Shown: piece after piece, positions 11,136 to 22,299 of the stretch
Position numbering within the stretch: position 1 is the stretch's first letter
How the letters are laid out: each line of letters starts with the position of its first letter
NCBI GenBank assembly: GCA_021904315.1
Contig: CM038919.1
Location: 1,178,001-1,242,000 of the forward strand
Length of the DNA stretch: 64,000 bases
Origin: Sphagnum magellanicum
Taxonomy: Eukaryota > Streptophyta > Sphagnopsida > Sphagnales > Sphagnaceae
Direction of reading: 5' to 3'
Notes under the pieces: model-generated
Databases searched by the model: none
Told to the model about the DNA's origin: nothing
The model's input: only the letters and a program-made list of their open reading frames with translations
Position numbers and translations under genes: made by a program

Positions 11136-12518
11136 ATGGAGGGATTTCCAGTGCATGTGATAGGCAACATCCTCTCGCATTTTGCGGACGTGCAGGATGT
11201 GGTTCGGGCTTCATGGACATGTCGAAAGTGGAGAGCGGCATCCCGTCATCTCCACACTTTGCGACACGAGTATGTTGAAGTGTTTCACTTCTCGGAGATA
11301 GGTAACGAGGAACAAGAGATCGAACAAAAGCACGAATGTTTGTTAACGGACACAATCCTGCGGACATCGGGTCTCCAGAACCTGAGCATTATTCATTCGG
11401 TCAGCTTTTCTGCGACAGCCGTGGTTGCTTGGTTGTTGCATACTGGTGACTCTCTTCGTCATCTGACCTACCATGTGCCAAAGTCCACACCTTATGTGAA
11501 CTTGTTGGAGAGATGTTCCCGAATGAAGTGTCTCAAAAGCTTGGATTTCTCGCAGACGGATATCAGGTTTATCAAAGCAGGTCCCATTGCTCAACGGTTC
11601 TTGTGTCTGTTGTCTCTTAGGATGTTCAGTGTTGAAGCGTCAGCATTACAGATCCAGTCCCTTGTGTCGACTTGTCAGAAGCTTGAATCCTTGTCACTTG
11701 AGTACATAACGTTTCTGGATACTAAATTGACTCTAAGTCTCACAAGTTCCAGTTTGAAGTCGTTCTTCTTGAAAGGGATGAGCCGTGGCAACGTGATCTT
11801 GGAGGCCAAAAGACTAGAGAGCCTCCGACTGCTGGATTCAAAGCTCTCAAGTTTTAAACTGGTGAAGAAAGGCGCCAGATTGTGGAGTCTGAGTACGGTC
11901 AAATTACGCAGCCTGACGATTGACGATGTGGAGCTTGAGCATTTCGACCTTGGAGACAGCACCTGTGATTGTCTGAACTTTGAAGAGCTAGAATTGAGGG
12001 CCTCAGGCCTTGTTGTTTGTATCGCAATTGATCGTGTTCTTTCATTACCATCTATGCAATTGAGGAGGCTACAATTGATGGACATCCCACTCGCTGTTGA
12101 TCTCAAGAATATGAAACTTGAAAGAATTGCTTGGTATTTTCCCCGCCTCTACTATTTGGGTCTGAGCTACACGCTTCTGCCGGGGCAATATGATCTGAGC
12201 TACCCAACTCCGAAGGTTGAGAAACAGTTTCGTGGCTCTGTTTTGGGGAAAGTTCGGACCTTGGAGCTCGAGGGTCCCAAACACCAGTTCTCATTTCTTG
12301 TGCTTATGGGAGAGGCTCTAAAGAGATGCCCTAATGTAACACGGTTGATTGTGAGAATCGACGAAGGTGAAGGTGAAATCAAAGGCGCGTACGATGTGAC
12401 TCGCTTTATTCAGCTGGTACGCCAATATGAGCACGTTGTGATTGAGTTTCGCAATCGTCATGATCGCACCACAGGTAGCGACATTTCATATTGCTCTAGT
12501 GTTGCAACTAGTCCATAG
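11136..12518 (+). CDS. F-box/LRR protein, intact copy
   Basis: This single exon of 460 codons follows the plan of Arabidopsis F-box/LRR protein At1g67190 along its whole length. Residues 3-42 form the F-box (FPVHVIGNILSHF then VVRASWTCRKWR). Then come the markers seen in that family: LLTDTIL, a SATAVVAWLL helix, a SLRHLTYHVPKS-like block, degenerate leucine-rich repeats to about residue 390, and a closing RCPNVTRLI and QLVRQYEHVVIEF. Length compares with about 420 aa in the relative, the excess being mostly C-terminal. The ATG at 11136 fits the family start, and an in-frame TAA lies 11 codons upstream. By family role it would be the substrate receptor of an SCF (SKP1-cullin-F-box) ubiquitin ligase, with unknown substrate. 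A decayed paralogue lies 2.1 kb downstream on the same strand. Confidence 0.88.
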   Translation: MEGFPVHVIGNILSHFADVQDVVRASWTCRKWRAASRHLHTLRHEYVEVFHFSEIGNEEQEIEQKHECLLTDTILRTSGLQNLSIIHSVSFSATAVVAWLLHTGDSLRHLTYHVPKSTPYVNLLERCSRMKCLKSLDFSQTDIRFIKAGPIAQRFLCLLSLRMFSVEASALQIQSLVSTCQKLESLSLEYITFLDTKLTLSLTSSSLKSFFLKGMSRGNVILEAKRLESLRLLDSKLSSFKLVKKGARLWSLSTVKLRSLTIDDVELEHFDLGDSTCDCLNFEELELRASGLVVCIAIDRVLSLPSMQLRRLQLMDIPLAVDLKNMKLERIAWYFPRLYYLGLSYTLLPGQYDLSYPTPKVEKQFRGSVLGKVRTLELEGPKHQFSFLVLMGEALKRCPNVTRLIVRIDEGEGEIKGAYDVTRFIQLVRQYEHVVIEFRNRHDRTTGSDISYCSSVATSP

Positions 12519-14587
12519 TTGCTTGCTTGCTTGCTGGCTTGCTTGGATGGTTCATGAACCTGCAGAATATTAAGCTCTTTTGCAAAATATTATGCAAAGC
12601 TTTTCCTTCAGAGAAACCTGCAGCATCATCACCTGAAAAAAACTCTTCTTACACAGCAGAAATGACATTGAATCTGACAATTTGCAAAAACTTGTTTTTT
12701 TCCATACACTTGATTTCAGTTGTTTTGTAGTGTAAGAACTTGTTTTGGAATTGCTCAAGAAGAGGGCTGCTTCTTATTGTAAGTACTCATGATATCACCC
12801 ACAAGTGAGCTCGTCCAATGCAAAAGTGCTTGCACTGAACTGCAACAAAAGTCCTCATCTGCATCAAACAGCAACTTCATAACTTTTTCCTGTTCACTTC
12901 CTCTACATCAAAAGATGTTCAAATGTGATGCATTGCTACTTAATCAAACAAAGATCTCCACAGTTGTACAGCAAATGGGCATATGTTATTATGACCAATG
13001 GATGAATCAGGCACTGTTGCAGGTTTGGAGTTTGTTGCCAATCACCTTGAAACTCTTTCCAAAATTAAAAAAAAATTGTGTTTGATGTCGTGATGATGCT
13101 TAGCCTGTACAAATCGATTTGGTGCTGTGGAGCCAGCCATCCACAAATTACCTCCACTGCAGCAGTCAAGCATCCGATGCCAGCAAATTACTCCACTCAT
13201 AAACTTTGAGACCAGAAGCGCCCAGTCCATAATTTGACATGGCACTTCACTAGAAACCATAACACTGCCAGAATATGGAGCATGAACACAAGTGATAATA
13301 ACAGCATAGGAGGTTGCATGATTTGCTTGAGAAACAGTAACCCCTAAATTTTCCTGCAGTTCATGCTTGTATTGTGTACAAACTGACTATGGAATGCTCA
13401 AGTGCTGCCCATTCCTTATCTTGGGCAAGACACAAGGTGAGCATTTCTTATTTTTAACTGTAAATGGTTTGAACTTTGAACCAGTATTGGGCAGTTCTTT
13501 GATTTTGCTAAGAACCTCTAGTCTTCAATGTTTTTTACGTTTCAAAGAAGCATCTGTTCCAGTATTTTGAAATTGTTCAGAATCTCAGATCCAGTGATTT
13601 TTTTCAACACAATTTTTTGACCTTTTTCACCATAAACAGGGAAATTTTGGAAATATTTATTTTTGTAAGCGTAACTTCCACTGATTAATTGTGCTTCTTT
13701 GGGGGTCGGCGAGGGGAGGGGGATCGGGGATTCGCCAAAAAAATTAATATCACTAAAAAGTAACCGTTATTTCTGGGTTGTTTAATATTTTTCAGAATTA
13801 AAGGAATCTCTGGTTTTGGGTTTTTGGGGGAAAACATCAAAAGAATTGATGGTTCTTGGGCAAAAGAACTAATGGTTCAAGGCCCCAGGTTGGTTTTTTT
13901 CGGAACCCTTGGTAAGGATCAAATCTTCCTATGGATGTTCAACACTTTTACCTGCATAGAAACTTCTCTAAAAGAACACTTCAGTTTTTAGACTTTGCAG
14001 ATCATCCGTGGGAGGATTTAGCTAAATCTCGCTATAAATCACAGACGAAGTCCAAATTTTATACTCAATCTTTTGCATGATGGCTACAAACTGAAAACTA
14101 ACTTTTAGAAATCTATCGATTTTTAGTCTTTTTCCCTCAATTTTGGCCTTTGAAACCCTGAAAAATCCTTTCATTTTGGAATTTTTTATTCTTAATTTCA
14201 ATTTCGCCAGTAGAGAAAACGCCTAAACTGCTTCACATAAGGGGCACTGACCGGCACCATTACTCGACGACCGACCAGCCGCCTGTTTGTTTCTGTTGGC
14301 ACAAGTAGGTACGTACTCAAGAAATCTTGGTTCACATTCATGTCGCCGCCACCCCCACCCAAGTCTGGATTGATTTTTCATATCCGCGAGAACTCAGATC
14401 CGTTGCGGTGGTTTTGGAAATGATCGATTCTTCGATTCTCATTCGCGATAGTTCTCTGTCCGGGCTCAAACCCATTTTTCTTTCTTTTGCGATAATCGAT
14501 CTCGATGGTTGGGGTGTTGAAGTCTTATACTGATTCATCAAGACGGGCCAGCGGGGGGAGAGATGCAAAGGGAGCAACAGCAACCGA
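12519..14587. other. 3' flank and spacer between the two F-box copies
   Basis: Part of this stretch is shared with the flank of copy 2. The words around 13040-13125 (CTCTTTCCAAAATTAAA, GTGATGATGCTTAGCCTG, TTTGGTGCTG) recur at 16635-16720 in the same order, so the duplication included several hundred bases 3' of the gene. A GCTT-rich microsatellite follows the stop codon at 12520-12545. The rest, to 14587, is AT-rich with no other gene seen. Confidence 0.6.
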
Positions 14588-16011
14588 GTGGCAAACAAGG
14601 TGGCAAACGAGTTAGGAGTAGAAGAAGAAGCCGGCGATGATCAGAAGAAGAGATCAGTTGGGATCGAGGGATTTCCAGTGCAAGTGATAGGCAACACCCT
14701 CTCACGTCTTGACGACGTGAAGGATGTGGTGAGGGCTTCATGGACTTGCAAAAAGTGGAGAGCGGCATTACACCATCATCTCCACACATTTCAACACGAG
14801 TATATTGTGGATGACTATCGATTGATCAGTGAGTTATCTGACCGGAAACCCCAAACAAATTCAGAGCTCGAATGTCTGTTGACGGACACAATCTTGCAAA
14901 CATCGAGTCTCCCAAACTTGGGCATCGCTCACGAAATCAAGTTTTCAGCAACAGCCGTGATTGCTTGGTGACTCTCTTCGTCATCTGACCTACCACGTGC
15001 CAAAGTCCATACCTTATGTGAACTTATTGGAGAGATGTGCTAGGATGAGGTGCATTCAAAGTTTGGATGTTTCGCAGACTGATATCAGATTTACAGCAGA
15101 ATCTCCCATTCGTGCTCAGCGATTCCTATGTTTGTTGTCTCTTAGGCTGCACAGTGTTGAAGCGTCAGCATTACAGCTCCAGTCGTTCGTGGCGAGTTGT
15201 AAAAGCCTTGAATCCTTGTCTCTAGACTGCATGAGGTTTCGGGATACAGAATTGACTGTAAATCTCACAAGCTCCAGTTTGAAATCGTTCTCCTTGAAAG
15301 GGATGTCAGTAGACTCACGCTACGGCAACGTGGTCTTGGAGGCTAGCAGTCTAGAGAGCATCCGTCTGCTGGAGTCCAGTTTCAGAAGTCTCAAACTTGT
15401 GAAGAAAGGCGCCAGAGTGCGCAGTGTGAGAATTGCCAGATTCCGCAGCCTGACAATTGATAATGTGGAGAATCCAGGATGTGGACCTTGGAGACAGCAG
15501 CACAGATTGTCTAGCGTTCGACGTGGTAGAACTGAGGAACTCAGGCCTTTGTGTTTGCATTGCAGTAGACAGTGTTCTTTCAAAACCATCCTTGATATTG
15601 AGGAGGTTACAATTGTTGGGCATCCCACTCTCTATTGATCTCCGCAATATGAAACTTGAAACAATTGCATGTTTGTTTCCCCTCTTGACCTACTTGGGTC
15701 TGAGCTACACACTAGTGGGGCGTCTTAGTTACAGATTGGATCCACAGATGACAGTTGAAGGACATTTGTGGGGTTCTACTGTTTTGGAGAAAGTTCAAAC
15801 CTTGGAGCTTGAAGGTAGTCCCAAACTTGACAGTGATTTCCTTCTGACTATGGGCGAGGGCCTGAAAAGGTGCCCTAATCTAAGATGACTGCTTGTGAGA
15901 AGCGATGAAGAAGCTCCTGAAATGGAAGGCATGCATGACATGACTTGCTTTTTTCAGCTTGTTCACCAATTCTTGCATGTTGTCATTGAGTTTCTCCATG
16001 GTGATATATAG
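14588..16011 (+). pseudogene. Decayed paralogue of the F-box/LRR gene
   Basis: It aligns with the copy at 11136 from the F-box (FPVQVIGNTLSRLDDVKDVV) to the C-terminal VVIEF. Three lesions are visible. A 14-base deletion at 14968/14969 removes the counterpart of TTGTTGCATACTGG between two TGG words, pointing to microhomology-mediated loss. A 1-base gain lies near 15470-15486, where GAGCTTGAGCATTTCGACC became a longer string. An in-frame TGA at 15886-15888 stands where copy 1 has CGG. The ancestral start codon has also become ATC at 14663, although an upstream in-frame ATG at 14588 could replace it. Blocks between lesions are still clearly related, so inactivation is not ancient. It could still make a truncated F-box-only protein of about 127 residues. 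Confidence 0.9.
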
Positions 16012-16822
16012 CTCATCAGTTTTGCGATGTAATTCACAGTTCTTCACATCCCAGGCAGCTGCATTTTGGATGGAGCACTCTAGTGCAAGCCCATAGCTGC
16101 TTGGGTGCTTCCTGAAGCAGAATCTAAGCTCACTTGCAAATTATGCAAATTGTTGTAAGCTTTTCCCTTGCTTTGCAAGGTCGGTTTTATGATTTAGTTC
16201 CCAGTTCTTTGCATCCCAGGGAGCTGAATTTTGGATTGTGCTAGATTGTGCAAGCCCATAACTGCTTGGGTGCATCATGAAACAGATAAGCTGATTTTCC
16301 TGCAAATTATGCAAAGCTTTTGAAATCTTTGGATTTAATTCACATCTGTGCCTGAAAACTTGTCTTATGTACATTCACAATTGACATTCAATTTGACAAT
16401 GCACAACTCTGGTTTTCCATACTGCGATTTCAGAGGCATTTGCAGTGTAAGAATTTGGACTTCTGCTGTTCTCTTTCTTCTGCCTCAAACATACACAAAT
16501 GTGTTTGCATTGGTAGTTAATCAACTAGATCTCAAAATATGTACAGCAAACAGGCAGAATTGTGTGATATGCATGGATTTGAGGTATTTTATTGATGAGG
16601 AGTTAATATGTGTAGGGTTGCCCATTACCTCAAAACTTTTTCCAAAATAAAAGAATTTTGTGCTTGATGATGTCATGATGCTTAACCTATTGTCCCATGT
16701 GCAAATGGCTTTGGTGCTGCAGAGTGACTTTCCAATAGTAGCAATCAAGAATATTCAATATCAACAACTTACCTACCTCCACTATAGCAACTGAGAATCC
16801 TAAACCTTAAACCCTTAGCCTA

Positions 16823-16835
16823 AAACCCTAAACCC
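16823..16835. repeat. Telomere-like / telo-box words
   Basis: AAACCCTAAACCC sits here, preceded by degenerate versions from 16801. One such motif is common in plant promoters (telo-box) and does not imply a chromosome end. It lies 120 bases before the tRNA gene. Confidence 0.6.
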
Positions 16836-16954
16836 ACACACATAACTCTTGAACTAAGTCTGAACGCAGACTGCGAGTATCAAGGGAGGGAAACAGCCAA
16901 CGGAGTAAATACAAAAGCAAAGTGAAATTTCATATCGGATACTGGTCGTGACGT

Positions 16955-16959
16955 GCGGG

Positions 16960-17002
<43 letters not shown>

Positions 17003-17027
17003 GCGTGTTCGATCCACGCTCACCGCA
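16955..17027 (+). tRNA. trnF-GAA: tRNA-Phe (GAA), nuclear
   Basis: This is a 73-nt gene without intron. The acceptor stem GCGGGGA pairs with TCACCGC, allowing one G-T pair. The D-loop has GG (AGTTGGGA). The anticodon arm is TCAGA-CTGAAGA-TCTGA with anticodon GAA at 34-36. The variable loop is AGGTC, and the T arm is GCGTG-TTCGATC-CACGC. The discriminator is A. It is essentially the standard plant cytosolic tRNA-Phe, with intact A box (TAGCTCAGTTGG) and B box (GTTCGATCC) for RNA polymerase III. The first T4 run downstream is about 45 bases away. No CCA is encoded, as expected of a nuclear gene. Confidence 0.97.
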
Positions 17028-18866
17028 CTAAAAAGCGGTCGACCACTCTCGTCATAATCCAGACGAAGATTTTGCCAGATTTGGCTAAAAGCTAAATATG
17101 AAAGGACTTTTTCTTAAACATCCTTTCTATTTCTCTGGCTACCTACTTTGAACCATGTATAGGAATCTCACGATTTTCTTAAAGTTTGGTCTAATTCTGG
17201 CTATTGCATATCTCGAAAAACACTTGATTTTCTGAATTTTCATTTTTTAATATATAGCTTTCTGGCTCTATATATCCAGCCAAAAAGCTGGCAGGCAATG
17301 GAGTCCTTTTATGCAGAAATCCTTGGTACCTGCAACAATCTATGAACATGGTAAAGATTCCTTGTCAGCTCTAGTATTGTCTTCCTGATGTAACTTGATG
17401 GGTGATCAGAAAACAGAATAGAAATCAGACATCAGTAAGGCTCCAGTTGCGCAATGGATTCTTTTCTCTGAACAGCTTGAGAGTTACTACTCCAAGGCAC
17501 ACACTCTATATGACTTGCGATGCCAACTTCTGTTCCATAATGGGAAGGCACATAATGTGCAGAGAATTGGCATGAATGTTTTGATGATTTTTCCCTTTAC
17601 AACTCCATTCTATTATGAGATTCTTGCTGTACTGTGATTCTCTGCTTACCATTGCAAGCACAGATCCACACCTCATATTTAGTGTACCAAACTTCAGCTA
17701 TCCACTTCACATTTGCCTTCTGGTAAAACATGTAGCCTTTTAGAAGCATATTCCTAATTTTTGCAATTTTAGATACAGAAGGTTTTGGAACACCTGACCT
17801 GCAACTAATTTTTTTTCCTGTGCTGGTTGCATAGCATCATGCAGACAGAGCTTGGCATTTCACATTTGAGTTAGAAACAGATTCCACCAGTTCTGAATTT
17901 CTTTGGCCACGCACAGACAAAATTCTGGCAGTCCACTGCTGGATAACAGAAAACATGATACTGGACTTCAAATAAAATTCTCTATGTGCTTTCCAGCCTC
18001 AATGGTTTCCTGTTGTTCTTTAATTGACCTTTTGTAAAGATCAAATTCTTGGATTAATATTGTCTCACATGTGACAAACATGTAAAGACTGCACAAGATA
18101 GTGGCCTACAAGCAATCAAGGTTGGATTTGTTAGCTGTCTCATAATACAGCTACACAAGACCCTGGGAGGTTGGAAGGACAAATACAAAAAGCTTACAGC
18201 TTCACTCACACAGATGCTGATCATGGGCGAACATAATAAATTCCAGTCCTCCACCTTTTGTTCGAATATGGAAGGTGTGAAGCACGTCCCCCCTCTTGGT
18301 TACTTCAATCTGCACACCAACAAGCCCCACCAAAAAGTTGGTCATCAGCACCTTTCTTTGATTTAGTCAGTGAAGAGCTTTTGTCCATCTGTTCTAAAGG
18401 GATGTGTGGAAAAAAATGGGACAACTACAATTACTCTCAGGAGGTTTCTGATCTCTTTACCACTGAATCTCTGAAATGCAAAATTAACATGCCAATCCCT
18501 AGATGATAGCCAAAATTGGCACTTGATTGGGTTTGCGAGCTCTGCATCATCTGTCTTCAAGTTTCACAGCTTCCTCTTGATTTTTTTACTCCCCCATGGC
18601 AGCTTCATGGAGTTGGCATACTTGATTCAATTCCCTTGGAGCTCCATTTATCCTGGCTGTACTCTCTTGTTATTGGTTCTACAATATTGAAAGAGAAACA
18701 ATTTTTTTCATTTTTTTCAATGTCTTTTGGATTTTTTGTGTCATTTCAAACAAAAATTTGAATAATTGCATCTTTCCAATTTCATACACATGTTTACATG
18801 TAATTTTATGCAAATGTGAATATGTGTTTTTTTATTTGAATATGTTGAAAATTCTTTCAAAATTTT

Positions 18867-18905
<39 letters not shown>

Positions 18906-20759
18906 TTAAGCTAATTTTCAATAAAAATTTCTTTTAAAAATATCTAATTCAAGGATTTAATCCCCACTTGCTCAGCTGATTTATATTTATCCACCCCAAT
19001 TGCTTCCAAAATTTCAATGAATTGAAAATAGAGGTGACTAATTAAATATCCCCTTGGATGATAATTTGGAGATATTTCATACAATTTGAATCCTATATAG
19101 ATTTGAAAATAACAAAAATTTCAAATATAAACCCTTATTTCTTTTTTGTCATTTCATTGTCACTGGTAATGCGTAGGAATGTGGAGCCCAAGTTTGGCAA
19201 CACATATTATGAAAAGAATTAGTTCTTAACCTAGGTTGGCAACTTTATCTTGACATGTTCCCCAAACATTTGGATTCTTAAGAAGTTTACAATTTTAACC
19301 AAGAGTTGCTGAAATCCTTCGAAAATTAATTGAAATGAATATTGGCATGAAACTGGTAGATTTGTGTAATTTATAAATTGATTTTGTCATAAATTTCCCA
19401 TTTCAGAATTCTACACTAAGTTATTTCATGCTTCTAGTTGCCAATGGATAGGACTCCTTTTGGAAGTTTCAATTACGGTTCCCATTGTTTTTTTGATATA
19501 TTTTATAGTATGAAATATCCAAAAATGATGCCTGTTATGTTACCTTGACATGATCAAAATCTGAGTTTAAATCCTTCATATCAAAACACTGTCTCACATT
19601 ACAATGTAGCAACTCATGGTTATCCAAAAAGTATTAAATGAAAGTAAGTGTGGTCTATGTTTTCCTTCTCTGAAACATGTTTTCATTAGTTATACACGTT
19701 TTTGAACTTGTCACAAGAACTATAGATTCACCAATTCAAGATTCTTATTGAAGTCTTTGTTTTAATGCTAGGCAATTACATTTTGATGTTGTTACTAAAG
19801 TGATTTTCATTGATGAGTTCATATACATTTGCATCTCTTGAGTACCATTTGATGTTAACTTATTTGCAATTAGTAGCAACATGTTATGTAGTATAAATAA
19901 TAATTTCATTTAATAAGACCCATGAACCTAAACTTGGTGTGCATGCGTATTGCCCATATGTTTGGAGCCTCTTTTTGAACTTCAAATTTGGATATGTTTG
20001 GGTTGGTCTCATTCCACTAATTATTTAGATTTAAATCTCAATAACTAATTATATTGGGAATGATATATTTGTGTACAAACAACATAATTTGAATTTGACA
20101 TTACTTGATCATATATGTGTTCACCAAGTTGTGGAACCCAAATCGACGAATAAGCAATAATTCTATGTCAATTAGATTAAACTTATACATGGTTAACCTA
20201 GGTTGATTACATGGTATTCATGTATCAAGGAATGCATGCTAGATGTCTTGTTCAATCATATTGATTTCCTCTATTTTTCATTCAAGCATGACATTGCATT
20301 AAAAACATTTTTCTTTTCCATTGTGAAAGTTAACATGGACTTGATCTCCTAGATTTACAATGGATTTTTTTTTCACCAAGTTGATTTTGTGTATGTTAAT
20401 TCCCACATGAATATTTCTTTCCTTTTGATATTGACTTGTGTGGCATTCATTAGGATATGCTATTCAAATGTGTTGCATTAAACCTAGTCTTTTTGTTTAT
20501 AAGGTTAAATTTAATATTTTCAGTTCCAATCTGTAGTAGGGTAAAATTGTCAATCATTGAACATGTACTTATCATCAAACATTTTTCAATATTTTCCTCA
20601 TTTCGTAACCAAATTGAGCAATTTTTGTGTTATTAATGTGCAAACTAAAAAGCTACAAATGCTCTTTGAGCGCTATAAATAAAGCAGAAATGCCAAAAAC
20701 ACAAGAAAAAGATGAGTTATACAAAAAAAAAACACAAGAAAAGGACGAGTTGTCAAACA
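17028..20759. other. AT-rich spacer, no gene seen
   Basis: No recognisable coding or RNA gene on either strand. It contains a (TA)n tract of 31 bases at 18871-18901. The part up to about 18760 is somewhat GC-richer and may be old genic DNA, but no protein could be recognised. Confidence 0.55.
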
Positions 20760-20895
20760 CAAGTTTCAACACAAGCCAAAATATCACCTTTCAAAAATCG
20801 TCATATAAAATATAGACCTATTATTATTACCTAGTAGGGGCAAAAATCCCTTAAGCTACTGTACTCTATAATGAATCTAAACACAATATCCCTTG
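20760..20895 (+). repeat. Dispersed repeat A, first copy
   Basis: This block (CAAGCCAAAATATCA ... GGGGCAAAAATCCCTTAAG ... AATCTAAACA) recurs in the same orientation at about 25185-25310. The two copies enclose the tandem 180-bp array, the B repeats and the LINE-like remnant. Confidence 0.8.
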
Positions 20896-20992
20896 CCTAA
20901 TAAACACATTCATGGCTCTGGTTTGAGGGATGCACATAATGCACAAGAAGACAGGACATGAGTCCCAGTGCTTTTTTTTCCCCTTGGTTTCT

Positions 20993-21520
20993 CATTATTG
21001 AAAGTTTGGCGAAATTTAACCAAAACATTTAGGCAAATTTATTCGAGAACTTTACACTATTAAAACAAAATTTTCCAGAATTTTCTCAATTTCTTTGTCA
21101 AAAATTGGCAAAGTTTCGCCAGAAAAAAAAAACCCTGGACAGAACAAGAGTTAGACCAGTGTTTTTTTTTTTCATTTTTGAAATTTTGGTGAAATTTTTA
21201 AAAATAAAAATTAGCAAAATTAGTCCAATTTACACTACAAAAACCAAAATTTCAAAAAACTTCCCAACTTCTTTGTCAAAAATTGGCGAAATTTCGCCAG
21301 AAAAAAGAAAACACCGGACAAGACAGGAGTCAGGCCAGTGTTTTTTTCTGTTTTTTTTTCATTATTGAAATCTTGGCGATATTTAAGAAAAGAAATTAGC
21401 AAAATTAGTCGAATTTACACTGCCAAAAACCAAATTTGTGAAACAAATCCCAAATTCTTTGTCGAAAATTGGTCAAATTTCGCCAGAGGAAATGAATTGC
21501 ACTAGTGTTTTTCTTTTGTG
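20993..21520. repeat. Three tandem ~180-bp units
   Basis: Units begin with CATTATTGAAA or CATTTTTGAAA at 20993, 21173 and 21360. The last is about 160 bases long. Each carries a GGCGA(A/T)(A/T)TT word, TTTACACT, CTTTGTC(A/G)AAAATTGG and TTTCGCCAGA, followed by a purine stretch and a CAGTG/TAGTG plus T-run. Frames are not conserved between units. Confidence 0.85.
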
Positions 21521-21639
21521 GCGAATTCGCAGTGTGATGACAGAGAAAAAACCCAGTGCAAATTGTACACCAGCTTCTTTTCTTGCAAAAGTCACCACAT
21601 TTTGAGGAAAAAAAGTTAGATGTCGCCATATTTAGACAA

Positions 21640-21770
21640 TGAGTTTCTTACTCGTCGCCAGAACTAGGCAGGATTCTTTAAAATTCTATTTTTTACCGTC
21701 TGACCACTACACCGAAATGTGGCTCATTCCTCCAGTGGATAATCCCCTACTTGACAAAAATTTTGGACAG
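21640..21770 (+). repeat. Dispersed repeat B, first copy
   Basis: A block with GAACTAGGCAGGATTCT, GGCTCATTCCTCCAGTGGAT and CCTACTTGACAAAA recurs at about 24845-24965 in the same orientation, at roughly 70 percent identity by eye. The two copies directly flank the LINE-like remnant. Confidence 0.7.
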
Positions 21771-22190
21771 GATTGTAACCTTTTTTAAAAAACATTTTGT
21801 GACGTTGCTGAAGTGGCAATAGTACAGAAGTATATTTAGCCAAATTTGGAAATATTGAAAAATATGAAAATATTAAATCTTAAGCACCCCTTTGCATTGT
21901 AGGCAATGGTGGGAAATCCTGGCGATTTTTCCCCCAAAAACAAAAAAGGAATTTGTGACAGAATATTTTCACAAAATAGCAAAATATTATGACCCCAAAA
22001 AATCACTTCACAAGAGTGTTTAATTTATATTTTCTTGGTGGATTTTGGCATTGTGGCAACAAATCAAATAAAATTCATTGTAAATTCCACAAATGGAATT
22101 TTTGGGGAAAACATTATTTGAAAAGTTACTAGAATTTGAAGGGGAAAAAATTAAAAAGTTAGAATTCAACACTTCTTTAGGGAATAAACC

Positions 22191-22212
22191 TATATATATA
22201 TATATATATATA
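22191..22212. repeat. (TA)11 microsatellite
   Basis: This simple TA run lies just outside the low-coordinate end of the LINE-like remnant. Confidence 0.9.
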
Positions 22213-22299
22213 AACAAGAACGGAAATCCATTCACAAAAAGTACAAGGCATGTTGAAGCAAACGTAAACACACGAAAGGAAAACTAAGACAATAAAAAC

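Noticed and set aside
16823-16835. Interstitial telomere block
   Set aside because: Only one near-perfect pair of telomere units. A telo-box is sufficient to explain it.
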